Numbered from the stretch's first letter, positions 62,401-63,380 are shown. The stretch: 64,000 nucleotides of DNA from Atrina japonica (GCA_030159075.1 BROG01000966.1:124001-188000); one strand, 5' to 3'. The notes: generated from the letters alone by a model not told the origin. A program made the numbers and translations.

Positions 62401-62561
62401 GGTCCCTTGAGTGGCCTTTATAGATAAGTTTGACTGTACATCTGTTATATCTTCTAACTAAAGAATGATAAAATTATGAAAACTTACCTCTTTAACCCTG
62501 GTTTTTAGAACATTTACGGAAATGGATGTGTTGGCACTGGGTTGAACTTTGCTACCAACAT
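11579..62561 (-). CDS. TDRD7: TDRD7-like LOTUS and multi-Tudor protein, 19 exons, 5' partial
   Basis: Joined exons (5' to 3', minus strand): 62561-62488, 44021-43888, 42581-42494, 37621-37584, 37092-36981, 34530-34426, 31950-31810, 31425-31338, 30088-29948, 29276-29173, 25030-24881, 24405-24307, 20893-20781, 19569-19373, 17952-17339, 15872-15789, 14945-14844, 13263-13146, 11793-11579. All 18 junctions keep phase, giving 905 residues and a stop. Domains: the second part of a LOTUS/OST-HTH domain (about 21-69), eTudor 1 (116-230, cage YVDFGN at 191-196), eTudor 2 (309-440, YLDHGD at 397-402), Ser/Lys/Asp-rich linker (464-700), eTudor 3 (716-850, CDIGE at 801-805). LOTUS plus three Tudors is the TDRD7/Tapas layout; family members sit in germ granules (nuage, chromatoid body) and act in piRNA silencing and translational control; vertebrate TDRD7 is also needed in the lens. 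LOTUS domains bind Vasa or G-quadruplex RNA and Tudors bind dimethyl-arginine in Piwi tails (family knowledge). TDRD5 is the main alternative. Earlier LOTUS exons lie past 64000. Confidence 0.87.
11949..12540 (-). mobile_element. MITE (GGTTCAYACAG family) with an internal 30-bp tandem repeat
   Basis: Inverted relative to 2840-3250. It is bounded by ATGGTTTATACTGCCAATGA and by GTCTGTGTGAACCAT. The half next to the second end has expanded into about seven copies of a ~30-bp unit, 'cttttcaaggtctaactcta' plus 'tattcaagca' (12340-12535). Confidence 0.6.
12541..12940. other. Intron DNA, no feature seen
   Basis: Lies in the TDRD7-like intron 11794-13145. No exon-like sequence or clear repeat. Confidence 0.4.
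12948..13022 (+). pseudogene. tRNA-Thr(CGT)-like pseudogene or SINE head
   Basis: Shows box A-like TTAGCTCAATCTGTGGAGC, the anticodon-arm block ACTCGTAAACCAGAGG with CGT, and box B-like AGGTTCAATTCC. This is the order and spacing of a tRNA-Thr. The acceptor stem does not pair and no CCA-side stem is visible, so it is unlikely to be functional. Confidence 0.5.
13146..13263 (-). CDS. TDRD7: TDRD7-like exon 18 (eTudor 3 core)
   Basis: Acceptor tgtttcag / donor AAATG-gtatgt. Residues 796-834: VSVYLCDIGEYTAMTFEEIQ then LPQKFWNLPIQAFKAKLN. Classical end of a Tudor barrel followed by the LP..A..A.L helix and strand of the extended fold. Confidence 0.92.
13495..13715. mobile_element. MITE (TGTAAATCCGG / CCGG-ATTTACA type)
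   Basis: Left 'aatgtaaatccggaaatttt' faces right 'aaaactggatttacagtat'. Interior has 'tttattttcgc' and 'aattctcgcaaataa'. About 220 bp within a TDRD7-like intron. Confidence 0.55.
13748..14155. mobile_element. 'ATATCTGGAA' MITE interrupted by a pogo-type MITE
   Basis: Outer ends 'actgtatatctggaaattt' and 'aattccagatatacagt' are inverted copies. The same element without interruption is at 56210-56440. The inner insert is the next entry. Confidence 0.7.
13857..14040. mobile_element. pogo/Tigger-type MITE inserted in another MITE
   Basis: Ends CAGTAAAGCCTGC and CAAGTTTCACTG, flanked by TA on both sides. Interior 'tatataaagaccacct' and 'ttgctgtccccaatag' match 29465-29650 and 55625-55825 in reverse orientation. 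Confidence 0.75.
14257..14535 (-). mobile_element. tRNA-derived SINE family 1, interrupted
   Basis: 3' end 'gttttacgccacactcaaca' is at the left, and the body ('gaagagaaaatcgaccttct') and degraded tRNA head toward the right. A TTAA-type palindromic element (14321-14410) interrupts it. Confidence 0.75.
14321..14410. mobile_element. Short TTAA-type palindromic element inside a SINE
   Basis: Begins TTAACTCATCAACCCCTG (first T belongs to the flank) and ends GGGGTGAATGAGTTAA, near-perfect inverted ends about 16 bp long. Its position inside SINE sequence proves it is an insertion and sets its length at ~90 bp. Confidence 0.8.
14603..14812. mobile_element. 210-bp hairpin MITE with ~73-bp arms
   Basis: Left arm 14603-14675 ('catgtaccatgtgatac', 'gataacgtttgtgtggga') pairs with right arm 14738-14811 ('cgcacaaacgtcatcggtta', 'cacgtggtacataaatt') with about 80% identity. 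The centre is about 60 bp. Confidence 0.75.
14844..14945 (-). CDS. TDRD7: TDRD7-like exon 17 (eTudor 3)
   Basis: Acceptor tttgcag / donor TTTG-gtaggt, 34 codons, phase 0. Residues 762-795: FFNKEDFKKGHLYAGHQGGA then WYRIILNNTVSEAL, the first strands of a Tudor barrel (G..YAG....WYR pattern). Confidence 0.93.
15288..15508 (-). mobile_element. tRNA-derived SINE family 1
   Basis: Left 3' end 'gttttaagccacacttaaca', right tRNA head 'ctctaaccactctgccatgg' (box A complement) with 'ggactcaaaccttcgc' (box B complement). Confidence 0.82.
15537..15718. mobile_element. pogo/Tigger-type MITE
   Basis: TACAGTAAAACCTGCTATAG at left and CAGGTTTTACTGTA at right; 'tataaaggcca' motifs inside. About 180 bp. It is the uninterrupted relative of the MITE split at 22530/24225. 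Confidence 0.75.
15789..15872 (-). CDS. TDRD7: TDRD7-like exon 16 (eTudor 3, SN-like helix)
   Basis: Acceptor attttatag / donor AAATT-gtaagt, 28 codons, phase 0. Residues 734-761: CVPYETKMEQDQLLRDMIEY then FNTTETEI, the helix that links the two halves of an extended Tudor. Confidence 0.92.
16628..17174 (+). repeat. 37-bp minisatellite, about 14-15 copies
   Basis: Unit is 'atgctcaatctcatataa' followed by 'cacaagagccaggctattg', with few substitutions (ctaatg/ctattg/atattg). The array lies in the TDRD7-like intron 15873-17338 and is followed by a G-run at 17176. Confidence 0.93.
17339..17952 (-). CDS. TDRD7: TDRD7-like exon 15 (large linker exon and start of eTudor 3)
   Basis: Acceptor cattgcag / donor TTGTG-gtaagt, 614 nt, the largest exon. 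Residues 530-733: a Ser/Thr/Lys/Asp-rich, probably disordered linker containing SDSWETEEEDEV, then VHWDITEYNNRPLPLYYKIP and GEYCDIHVIGLYDPSNFV, which opens eTudor 3. Next exon continues in frame. Confidence 0.93.
18405..18650. repeat. 'TTTTATGACAGAAAAC' MITE family copy
   Basis: 'cccttttacgacagaaaaca', 'cttcaattattcgcctcgaa' and 'attcgccctctcaccttagg' match 13748-14155, 44650-44830 and 56210-56440. Part (18715-18750) is duplicated just after. Confidence 0.6.
19007..19180. mobile_element. pogo/Tigger-type MITE
   Basis: TACAGTAAAACCTTGTTATA at left, GGAGTTTTACTGTA at right. About 174 bp; interior differs from the other copies. Confidence 0.6.
19282..19357. mobile_element. Short TTAA-type palindromic element, degenerate copy, next to exon 14
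   Basis: 'ggcaatggactctacttaaa' and 'catagcccagtccatttgta' match the family. It ends only ~15 bp from the splice donor of exon 14. Confidence 0.55.
19373..19569 (-). CDS. TDRD7: TDRD7-like exon 14 (linker)
   Basis: Acceptor ctgtttcag / donor AGATA-gtgagt, 197 nt. Residues 464-528: REVPSVILFDTQEEDEEIDI is an acidic opening, then a Ser/Arg-rich stretch to DATQD. Linker between eTudor 2 and 3, no domain. Confidence 0.88.
19590..20370 (-). repeat. 55-bp minisatellite (25+30 bp dimer)
   Basis: Alternates 'gtcaacataaatgtcacata' + 'acagt' with 'gtcaacattatgaatgtcac' + 'ataatagagt'. About 14 dimers with variants such as gttatataatag. Fills most of TDRD7-like intron 19570-20780. Confidence 0.92.
20371..20715 (-). 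repeat. 34-bp minisatellite
   Basis: Unit 'gtcaacatgaacaatgccat' plus 'gaactttatccact', about 9 copies. Continues directly from the 55-bp array and shares the gtcaacat core, so it is likely a derivative. Confidence 0.9.
20781..20893 (-). CDS. TDRD7: TDRD7-like exon 13 (eTudor 2 end)
   Basis: Acceptor ccatgtcag / donor GCCAG-gtatgt, 113 nt. Residues 426-462: AIEVSLYGLEEIAENVTTVE then KLFDLALGKTCIAEIVA; the A...SLYGL strand follows the barrel as in other extended Tudors. Confidence 0.93.
20941..21207 (-). mobile_element. tRNA-derived SINE family 1 with 11-bp target duplication
   Basis: 3' end 'ttttacgccacactcaaca' at left; 'ctctaaccacttggccaaag' tRNA head at right. Exact TGAATATAGAG flanks at 20930-20940 and 21208-21218. 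Confidence 0.88.
21761..21851. mobile_element. Short TTAA-type palindromic element
   Basis: TTAACTCATTCACCCCTAAA at left and TTTAATGAGTTAA at right with the core 'ggactggtcttagtcatta'. 91 bp, orientation opposite to 14321-14410. Confidence 0.78.
22531..24224. mobile_element. Non-autonomous DNA transposon with perfect 12-bp TIRs and 6-bp target duplication
   Basis: CATACCTGTCAA at 22531-22542 and TTGACAGGTATG at 24213-24224 are perfect inverted copies. CCATTA flanks both sides (22525-22530, 24225-24230). The host MITE resumes on each side. No transposase frame is present. Interior near the left end repeats 'ctaccgatttttctaat'; the right half holds a (TA)n microsatellite (23926-24003) and a 'gacaccccctcccgtaccct' block. 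The superfamily is not assignable from this; a 6-bp duplication is unusual. Confidence 0.85.
23926..24003. repeat. (TA)n microsatellite, about 39 units
   Basis: Uninterrupted tandem TA inside the 22531-24224 transposon. Confidence 0.97.
24307..24405 (-). CDS. TDRD7: TDRD7-like exon 12 (eTudor 2 core)
   Basis: Acceptor attctgtag / donor ATCAG-gtgggt, 33 codons, phase 0. Residues 393-425: VECLYLDHGDTDELLPVELR then PMDPKINCLLPYQ. The Y.DxGxxD strand shows His and Asp where a binding Tudor usually has Phe/Tyr and Asn. Confidence 0.94.
24406..24870. repeat. Tandem repeat, ~70-90 bp unit, ~6 copies
   Basis: Units share 'ctacagggtgaaacaaaa' and 'tcatttgtgattcaggta'. The repeat begins right at the exon 12 acceptor region ('ctacagaatgaaacaaaa'), as though seeded from the exon border. 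Confidence 0.7.
24881..25030 (-). CDS. TDRD7: TDRD7-like exon 11 (eTudor 2)
   Basis: Acceptor ctccgtag / donor AAAAG-gtgaga, 50 codons, phase 0. Residues 343-392: DKLDDMEAKLKDIFHKSDDK (helix), then GGVYIAYVEELFHRVRVLNI, first barrel strands. Confidence 0.93.
25370..25800 (-). repeat. 26-bp minisatellite, block 1
   Basis: Unit 'tgatgtcagcaataatgaac' plus 'actttc', with many variants (caacaataatc, cactaat). Same family as 28440-29130 in the same intron and orientation. Confidence 0.88.
26008..26078. mobile_element. pogo/Tigger-type MITE fragment
   Basis: 'agtcaaacttatatataaag' and 'gtctttatagacaggtggtc' match the left half of 29465-29650. Confidence 0.5.
26179..26317 (-). mobile_element. hAT-like MITE (GGGATTTTCCTAGG family)
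   Basis: Left 'gattttcctaagtccagggt' and right 'ataggaaaatccctg' are inverted ends; interior 'caaaaccatttttgcattcc' matches the other copies reversed. Confidence 0.65.
26820..27302 (+). mobile_element. Larger pogo-ended repeat, copy 1
   Basis: Matches the reverse complement of 63660-64000: 'attgcgccatgttgttgatt', 'tctcgaattgtcccg', 'ggcggacaaaatacagcgg', 'aggaagtcgttatatgaggg', ending 'caagtttaactgta'. The outer end has the ACTGTA terminus seen in the pogo-type MITEs. Contains a G-run (27266-27278). Confidence 0.7.
27310..28430. other. Intron DNA, no convincing gene
   Basis: A 102-codon + strand frame (27922-28230) shows no recognised motif and no flanking gene structure. It could be a decayed element. 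Confidence 0.4.
28440..29130 (-). repeat. 26-bp minisatellite, block 2
   Basis: About 25 copies of 'ctgatgtcagcaataataaa' plus 'cacttt', becoming very regular near 29030-29110. The array ends about 45 bp before exon 10. Confidence 0.92.
29173..29276 (-). CDS. TDRD7: TDRD7-like exon 10 (eTudor 2 start)
   Basis: Acceptor attttgcag / donor ACTCG-gtatgt, 104 nt. Residues 309-342: ILDFPEEDQWDVYVSFINSS then TNSVMIRLIGEQYS, the opening strand pair of an extended Tudor. Confidence 0.93.
29465..29650. mobile_element. pogo/Tigger-type MITE
   Basis: TACAGTGAAACTTGTATATA left end; right end 'gctaaagcaaattttacc'. Interior 'tgatttgtacacaaatggta' is shared with 13857-14040 and 55625-55825. Confidence 0.75.
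29692..29858. mobile_element. pogo/Tigger-type MITE, second subfamily
   Basis: ACAGTAGAACCTGCCTTGAG left and ACAGGTTCCACTGTA right, with 'gagaccacatttcagtggga' inside. Confidence 0.7.
29948..30088 (-). CDS. TDRD7: TDRD7-like exon 9 (between eTudor 1 and 2)
   Basis: Acceptor ctttacag / donor GCCTG-gtatgc, 141 nt. Residues 262-307: DGVCSLELFLDGDSNTSVNQ then MLVQSGFAKSATGAQ; the V.L......SVN..LV..G.A block is the typical close of an extended Tudor. Confidence 0.93.
31338..31425 (-). CDS. TDRD7: TDRD7-like exon 8
   Basis: Acceptor tggtttccag / donor TAAAG-gtaggt, 88 nt. Residues 232-260: GDEWDQKSTEKFGVIGSDQT then FVAVTKSYK, the W...s.e.F strand and helix of extended Tudor 1. Confidence 0.9.
31810..31950 (-). 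CDS. TDRD7: TDRD7-like exon 7 (eTudor 1 core)
   Basis: Acceptor attttTAG / donor GTCCAG-gtaagc, 47 codons. Residues 185-231: GNYEVLYVDFGNTDHCPLSS then LRWLNEDIASYPVQAIYCSL. YVDFGN is the intact dimethyl-arginine-binding signature. Confidence 0.95.
32235..32327. other. Hairpin: 39-bp inverted repeat around a T14 loop
   Basis: Arms 32235-32273 and 32289-32327 are complementary at 36 of 39 positions; the loop is 14 T and one A. It lies in the TDRD7-like intron 31951-34425. Confidence 0.85.
32460..34290. other. AT-rich intron DNA, no gene seen
   Basis: Repeated 'taaattnaaatattnagta' tracts (about 33180-33760) make a loose AT-rich tandem pattern. No exon-like frame. Confidence 0.5.
34426..34530 (-). 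CDS. TDRD7: TDRD7-like exon 6 (eTudor 1)
   Basis: Acceptor tatctgcag / donor ATGGG-gtaaga, 35 codons. Residues 150-184: KPIPHKEDLSEGMYVAAIFS then GSWSRAEIIGISPDG; matches the G..y.A.f.GsW.RA.i pattern of an extended Tudor. Confidence 0.94.
34795..35200 (-). repeat. 38-bp minisatellite, about 10 copies
   Basis: Unit 'aacatgtgacaatacttgga' plus 'ctcatccttgaaacctta'. In the TDRD7-like intron 34531-36980. Confidence 0.92.
35220..36245 (+). repeat. Tandem duplication, ~470-bp unit, two copies
   Basis: Unit 1 (35220-35760) and unit 2 (35761-36245) share 'catttgtataaaactgtacc', 'gatatttcgttttcatttgc', 'caatcatgcatacaaaattt', 'gcttcccatggggatg'. A third partial copy leads to 36680-36780 ending 'gctaaggtgacctaaaaa'. 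Confidence 0.82.
36981..37092 (-). CDS. TDRD7: TDRD7-like exon 5 (eTudor 1 start)
   Basis: Acceptor ctgatttcag / donor ATAAA-gtgagt, 112 nt. Residues 113-149: TKITVYMTYLHDCGYFCVHS then EDSPIDKIGIKLETVDK, the leading strands of extended Tudor 1. Confidence 0.92.
37225..37495. repeat. Purine-rich tandem repeat, 14-bp 'agagacagaggtat' unit
   Basis: Mostly 14-bp units with 18-bp variants; open in several frames only because of the repeat. Confidence 0.92.
37584..37621 (-). CDS. TDRD7: TDRD7-like exon 4, 38-nt micro-exon
   Basis: Acceptor tgttgtag / donor TTAGA-gtaagt. Encodes DLQIPRGKPLPL plus two bases of a Glu codon (residues 100-112). Required to connect exons 3 and 5 in phase. Confidence 0.88.
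37858..39500 (-). repeat. ~45-bp satellite array, part 1
   Basis: Unit 'acatacaagccacggtatgt' plus 'agcattttgtatgccactat' plus 'atatc'. About 28 copies. A family 2 SINE (37885-38172) has inserted in the first unit. Confidence 0.93.
37885..38172 (-). mobile_element. tRNA-derived SINE family 2 inside satellite, exact 14-bp target duplication
   Basis: Tail complement 'tgtttgtttgtttgtttatg' at left; tRNA head complement 'gctaccgactgagctaggct' at right. ATATCACATACAGC occurs at 37871-37884 and 38173-38186. Confidence 0.93.
39525..39655 (+). mobile_element. hAT-like MITE (GGGATTTTCC family) inside satellite
   Basis: Starts CAGGGATTTCCCTTGGCC; 'caaaaatggcttgtattttc' inside. Directly follows satellite sequence. 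Confidence 0.65.
40230..41290 (-). repeat. 1.07-kb interspersed repeat, copy 2
   Basis: Reverse-orientation copy of 962-2030, about 80% similar by eye over its length. It separates the two parts of the ~45-bp satellite. Confidence 0.75.
41295..41870. other. AT-rich intron DNA, no gene seen
   Basis: Contains 'tttattcatttata' type simple sequence. No exon-like frame. Confidence 0.5.
41875..42475 (-). repeat. ~45-bp satellite array, part 2
   Basis: Unit 'acaacaagccacggtatgta' plus 'gcattttaaatattatcaca'. About 14 copies, more uniform than part 1 and a distinct variant. Ends about 20 bp from the exon 3 donor. Confidence 0.93.
42494..42581 (-). CDS. TDRD7: TDRD7-like exon 3 (linker after LOTUS)
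   Basis: Acceptor tttttctag / donor CAAG-gtttgt, 88 nt. Residues 71-99: MVGDKKIIYPAKEETPKGPS then PSSVPDTNK. Low-complexity linker; donor is weaker than the others (GTTTGT). Confidence 0.85.
42795..43573. mobile_element. ~780-bp repeat with inverted GCTCACCTGAG ends
   Basis: Left 'gctcacctgag' and right 'ctcaggtgagct' are inverted. Interior repeats 'acttggtaaagtaccttgag' / 'cacttgcttcctatt' twice. Related blocks occur at 60300-60700 and 61120-61430. The 124-codon frame over it is not conserved as protein. Confidence 0.6.
43888..44021 (-). CDS. TDRD7: TDRD7-like exon 2 (LOTUS/OST-HTH domain)
   Basis: Acceptor atcatttcag / donor GAAAG-gtaagt, 134 nt. Residues 26-69: LLSTKSAGLWATNLVGEYKD then KFKEEPPDDLLDLIQQWTDI and ALVE. 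G(L/I)W...L...Y...F.......L.....W is the winged-helix LOTUS pattern. Confidence 0.93.
44057..44291 (+). mobile_element. hAT-like MITE, full length (CAGGRATTTTCCTAG ends)
   Basis: CAGGAATTTTCCTAGG at left and TAGGAAAATCCCTG at right are inverted ends of a 235-bp element. It sits between exon 2 and its partial duplicate. Confidence 0.8.
44297..44357 (-). pseudogene. Partial duplicate of the LOTUS exon (exon 2)
   Basis: About 60 bp, ~90% identical to 43957-44021 and including the acceptor ('tttcag'). Reads SLSTKITGLWATNLVGEY-like before running into the MITE, so it has no donor and cannot replace exon 2. Confidence 0.85.
44365..44595 (-). mobile_element. tRNA-derived SINE family 1
   Basis: 'gttttacaccacatgcaac' at left, 'ggttcctgcagggctcaaac' and 'gcaatgctctaacc' at right. 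Abuts the duplicated exon fragment. Confidence 0.82.
44650..44830. repeat. 'TTTTATGACAGAA' MITE family fragment
   Basis: 'gcccttttatgacagaacaa', 'ttatttagcttaaaatttca', 'cgccttctcatctaagggta' match 18405-18650 and 56210-56440. Followed by A-rich simple sequence. Confidence 0.6.
45050..45540. other. AT-rich intron DNA, nothing seen
   Basis: No exon-like frame or clear repeat. Confidence 0.5.
45545..45790 (+). repeat. ~250-bp interspersed repeat, copy 2
   Basis: Same orientation as 2265-2515 with shared 'ttttgcatcctgaaaagatt' and 'gtccttagggact'. Confidence 0.7.
46874..47110. mobile_element. hAT-like MITE with perfect 17-bp TIRs
   Basis: CAGGGGTTCAAAATTC at 46874 and GAATTTTGAACCCCTG ending at 47110 are exact inverted copies. 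237 bp; interior 'aagtccgg'/'aagtcccggactt' repeats. CAGGGGT ends are typical of hAT-type elements. Confidence 0.82.
47280..47815. repeat. Degenerate ~130-bp tandem repeat with a SINE tail fragment
   Basis: 'gtatccacctctccag-attaaaat-ttggatccatg' recurs four to five times. It encloses (TA)n at 47417-47448 and a truncated family 2 SINE end (47468-47522: 'cttgagtgggacattaaac', 'aacaataaacaaacaaac'). Confidence 0.6.
47468..47522 (+). mobile_element. tRNA-derived SINE family 2, 3' fragment
   Basis: Only the last ~55 bp is present, matching the end of 5353-5621. Confidence 0.8.
47820..48955. other. Intron DNA, nothing convincing
   Basis: Two + strand frames of 86 codons (47790-48050, 48538-48798) lack motifs. 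The second reads like AT-rich DNA, though a decayed retroelement cannot be excluded. Confidence 0.4.
48970..49515. repeat. 20-21 bp minisatellite, about 25 copies
   Basis: Unit 'ggctagtgacattgacccag', preceded by two copies of 'cccctcactgttaggtag'. Confidence 0.92.
49520..51590. other. Intron DNA, no gene seen
   Basis: Contains an A-run (50463-50486) and T-rich simple sequence. No exon-like frame. Confidence 0.5.
51596..51690. repeat. Short repeat related to the TTAA palindromic family
   Basis: 'tttcacccctgggtgtctaa' to 'tgttgacagggttaa'; matches 8683-8770 inverted. Confidence 0.5.
52690..52903. mobile_element. MITE with TACTGTATACAGGG ends
   Basis: Left 'actgtatacagggttatttt' and right 'aaatttccctgtatacagta' are inverted; inside are 'tcgccc'/'gggcgaaa' palindromic blocks. 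214 bp. Confidence 0.8.
53461..53550. mobile_element. Short TTAA-type palindromic element
   Basis: TTAACTTATCAACCCCTGG to GGGCTGAATGAGTTAA, 90 bp, core 'gacttagaccagtccatatg'. Confidence 0.78.
53672..53922. mobile_element. MITE with ACAGGGTGGCCCAAAAAA ends
   Basis: ACAGGGTGGCCCAAAAAAT at left; TTTTTGGGGATACCCTGT at right. About 250 bp. Tc1/mariner-like ends by appearance. Confidence 0.65.
54555..55003. mobile_element. pogo-type MITE sequences containing a TTAA palindrome
   Basis: 'tcttgagagaccactgtcat', 'agatcacctgtcttctgagg' and terminal 'caggtttcactgtac' belong to the 29692-29858 subfamily. A TTAA-type palindrome (54896-54986) has inserted near the right end. Confidence 0.65.
54896..54986. 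mobile_element. Short TTAA-type palindromic element
   Basis: TTAACTCAATCACCCCTATA to CAGGGGTTGATGAGTTAA, 91 bp, reverse orientation. Confidence 0.8.
55346..55601 (+). CDS. BTB-BACK gene exon 1
   Basis: ATG at 55346; donor TTTCAG-gttggt after 55601; 85 codons plus one base. Carries the BTB/POZ domain (D...H...L...S..F pattern). Confidence 0.92.
55346..57671 (+). CDS. BTB-BACK domain protein, complete two-exon gene nested in a TDRD7-like intron
   Basis: Exons 55346-55601 and 57133-57671 join in phase to 264 residues. An in-frame TAA at 55325 precedes the ATG, so this start is the first possible. Residues 10-100 form a BTB/POZ fold: DFTQPDELSDLTLIINGTPL, then HVHKQYLAEWSPVWRRMF and the FTELLHCIYSTQKPI helix region. 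Residues 88-150 are BACK-like (FLLELAEEYQMDRIRQRCEE, then LAQRFHLKNLYRRCIEYA). Residues 165-215 look coiled-coil, and a C-terminal Cys-bearing part (HFDYSCSDCNEKIYLEVRKL) follows. BTB domains dimerise and often recruit Cullin-3 E3 ligases; the compact BTB-BACK form resembles the many small BTB (BATH-like) genes expanded in invertebrates, here without MATH or Kelch parts. The substrate is unknown. It is transcribed opposite to its host gene. Confidence 0.9.
55625..55825. mobile_element. pogo/Tigger-type MITE in the BTB gene intron
   Basis: ACAGTGAAACTTGTATAG left end, 'gtggtcgctaaagcaaat' right end; 'ggtctttataggaag' is tandemly doubled inside. It starts only ~24 bp after the exon 1 donor. Confidence 0.75.
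55850..56190. repeat. 'gagatatccaaaattc' repeat
   Basis: Short tandem 'atccaaaattcgagat' and the blocks 'actgcccctagtacttcaag', 'gacataactggaatttcga' resemble 21346-21530. Diverged MITE-like sequence. Confidence 0.45.
56210..56440. mobile_element. 'ATATCTGGAA/TTTTATGACAGAA' MITE, uninterrupted copy
   Basis: Gives the empty-site version of the element split at 13857-14040: 'tgcatgttggtgcttcaatt' is continuous here. Confidence 0.65.
56600..56940. mobile_element. MITE-like repeat, same family as 7374-7675
   Basis: 'aataagcatccagggcactt', 'ggggctagagataaactgtt', 'ctagaaaagatact'. Confidence 0.55.
57133..57671 (+). CDS. BTB-BACK gene exon 2
   Basis: Acceptor ctgtaatttcag; the first two bases complete an Asp codon. 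Encodes the BACK-like helices, a coiled-coil and the Cys-containing C-terminus; stop TAG at 57669-57671. Confidence 0.92.
57672..58300. other. 3' flank of the BTB gene, nothing further seen
   Basis: No AATAAA within 300 bp of the stop. One 67-codon minus frame shows no motif. Confidence 0.45.
58309..58440 (+). mobile_element. hAT-like MITE (GGGATTTTCC family), decayed
   Basis: 'gccatttttgatccagttac' and 'ccaaatttccagtcttggga' match 10909-11098. Confidence 0.45.
58625..58735 (+). repeat. 17-bp minisatellite
   Basis: Five to six copies of 'ccgactactggtcctag'; the same words ('gaccagtggtcaactaagac') occur inverted at 58450-58495, so the region can fold back. Confidence 0.85.
58815..58965 (-). 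mobile_element. tRNA-derived SINE family 2, truncated at both ends
   Basis: 'caacgtgaccaaatgccggt' to 'attttactgtctcatccgaa'; tRNA head and tail missing. Confidence 0.8.
59175..59515. repeat. 20-21 bp minisatellite, about 15 copies
   Basis: Unit 'aaattgccaactgctacaaac'-like (20-21 bp). Confidence 0.92.
59870..60080. mobile_element. Pair of diverged TTAA-type palindromic elements
   Basis: 59870-59962 and 59995-60076 each keep 'cctgag..' / 'gaacaagtta' or 'gggttgatgagtta' ends. A similar pair is at 62664-62886. Confidence 0.5.
60300..61430. repeat. ~400-bp repeat, two copies, with a SINE between
   Basis: 60400-60700 and 61150-61430 share 'caaagaggagtaccctt', 'gaggatctggagta', 'aattttgtcaaaatcccttc', 'agtggtttc'. 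Related to the interior of 42795-43573. A family 1 SINE (60890-61108) lies between the copies. Confidence 0.6.
60890..61108 (-). mobile_element. tRNA-derived SINE family 1
   Basis: 'gttttacgccattctcaaca' at left, 'ggggttcgaaccagaggtga' (box B complement) and 'ctctaaccactcggccacgg' (box A complement) at right. Confidence 0.87.
61440..62340. other. Intron DNA, nothing seen
   Basis: No exon-like frame and no clear repeat. Confidence 0.45.
62349..62443. mobile_element. pogo/Tigger-type MITE, half copy
   Basis: 'agacctctttataaaggcca', 'ggtcccttgagtggccttta' and terminal 'gataagtttgactgta' match the right half of 15537-15718. Ends 45 bp from exon 1. Confidence 0.6.
62488..62561 (-). CDS. TDRD7: TDRD7-like, most 5' exon recognised (start of LOTUS domain)
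   Basis: Acceptor ctgttcctag / donor AAGAG-gtaagt, 74 nt. Encodes VGSKVQPSANTSISVNVLKT then RVKE; the VL.TRVKE helix joins directly to LLSTKSAGLW of exon 2 as in LOTUS domains. The junction is in phase across an 18.5-kb intron. Confidence 0.85.
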
Positions 62562-62663
62562 CTAGGAACAGAAATATCAAACTAATTATTATCAACAAAA
62601 AAGTATCATTAAATGATGCAAAGTGATCATATCCTTGAAAAATCAATTGCAAAATTTGTTATC

Positions 62664-62886
62664 TGAACTCATCACCCCCCTGTGGTCACATTTAGAATCA
62701 CCTATTTCATTAACAGTAAAGTCTATTGTCAAAATTCAGGGGGGGGGAACAAGTTACTACTGAATGTAAAATCATTTTGAAATTTGGATTCTAAATTAAA
62801 CACAAACACCTGAATTCTGACAATGGACTTTACCATTCTGTAAAATGGATGAGTCCAAATATGATTACAGGGGTCAATGAGTTAAC
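62664..62886. mobile_element. Pair of diverged TTAA-type palindromic elements
   Basis: Outer ends 'gaactcatcacccccctgt' and 'tacaggggtcaatgagttaa' are inverted; inner ends 'caaaattcagggg' and 'acacctgaattctgac' mirror each other. Like 59870-60080, this may be one ~220-bp composite element. Confidence 0.55.
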
Positions 62887-62987
62887 GCTGCAGTGTTCAG
62901 CCACGCCGGACACTACATTTACTTTACATGAAAAAATATCTTAAGCGCTAAGACTCAACAACTACAAAAAGTACAAAGATCACATAC

Positions 62988-63126
62988 CACACATTAACAT
63001 ATCAATCTTCTTGACCATAGCATTGAAAATAAAATTCAAAACAGGGTCATTTTGTGTCGAAATCAAGCACGGTAAGCAAGAGATGTGCTCAGAATCATAC
63101 AATGCACACTTAATCCACTTCTTAAG
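62988..63126 (-). other. Short Cys-containing open segment, possible exon or transposase relic
   Basis: The minus frame reads LKKWIKCALYDSEHISCLPC and on to KKIDMLMC, then a GTATGT donor. If spliced to the exon at 62561 the phase fits (G+AT = Asp). The W..C...D..H..C..C pattern recalls hAT-type TTF zinc fingers. No good acceptor is seen and a stop lies just upstream. Confidence 0.3.
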
Positions 63127-63380
63127 TCAAAACTTTTCTATTGTGCAGTATTTACAACTTATTATATATCCTACTTTCGGTTTTCCATTTTCTTAACATT
63201 AGATGAAAAGATGCAATAGCCTACCGTATCACACCTGGGGCCATTTTTTGGAGGTTCCGGGACTACTTTAATGATATATTCATACACGCTATAATGATGA
63301 CACATTACGCAAATTTTTTTATCTCATTGTGATTTGTTGACAAGTAAATAAAATACTTTAATTCTGACCATTGTATCATT

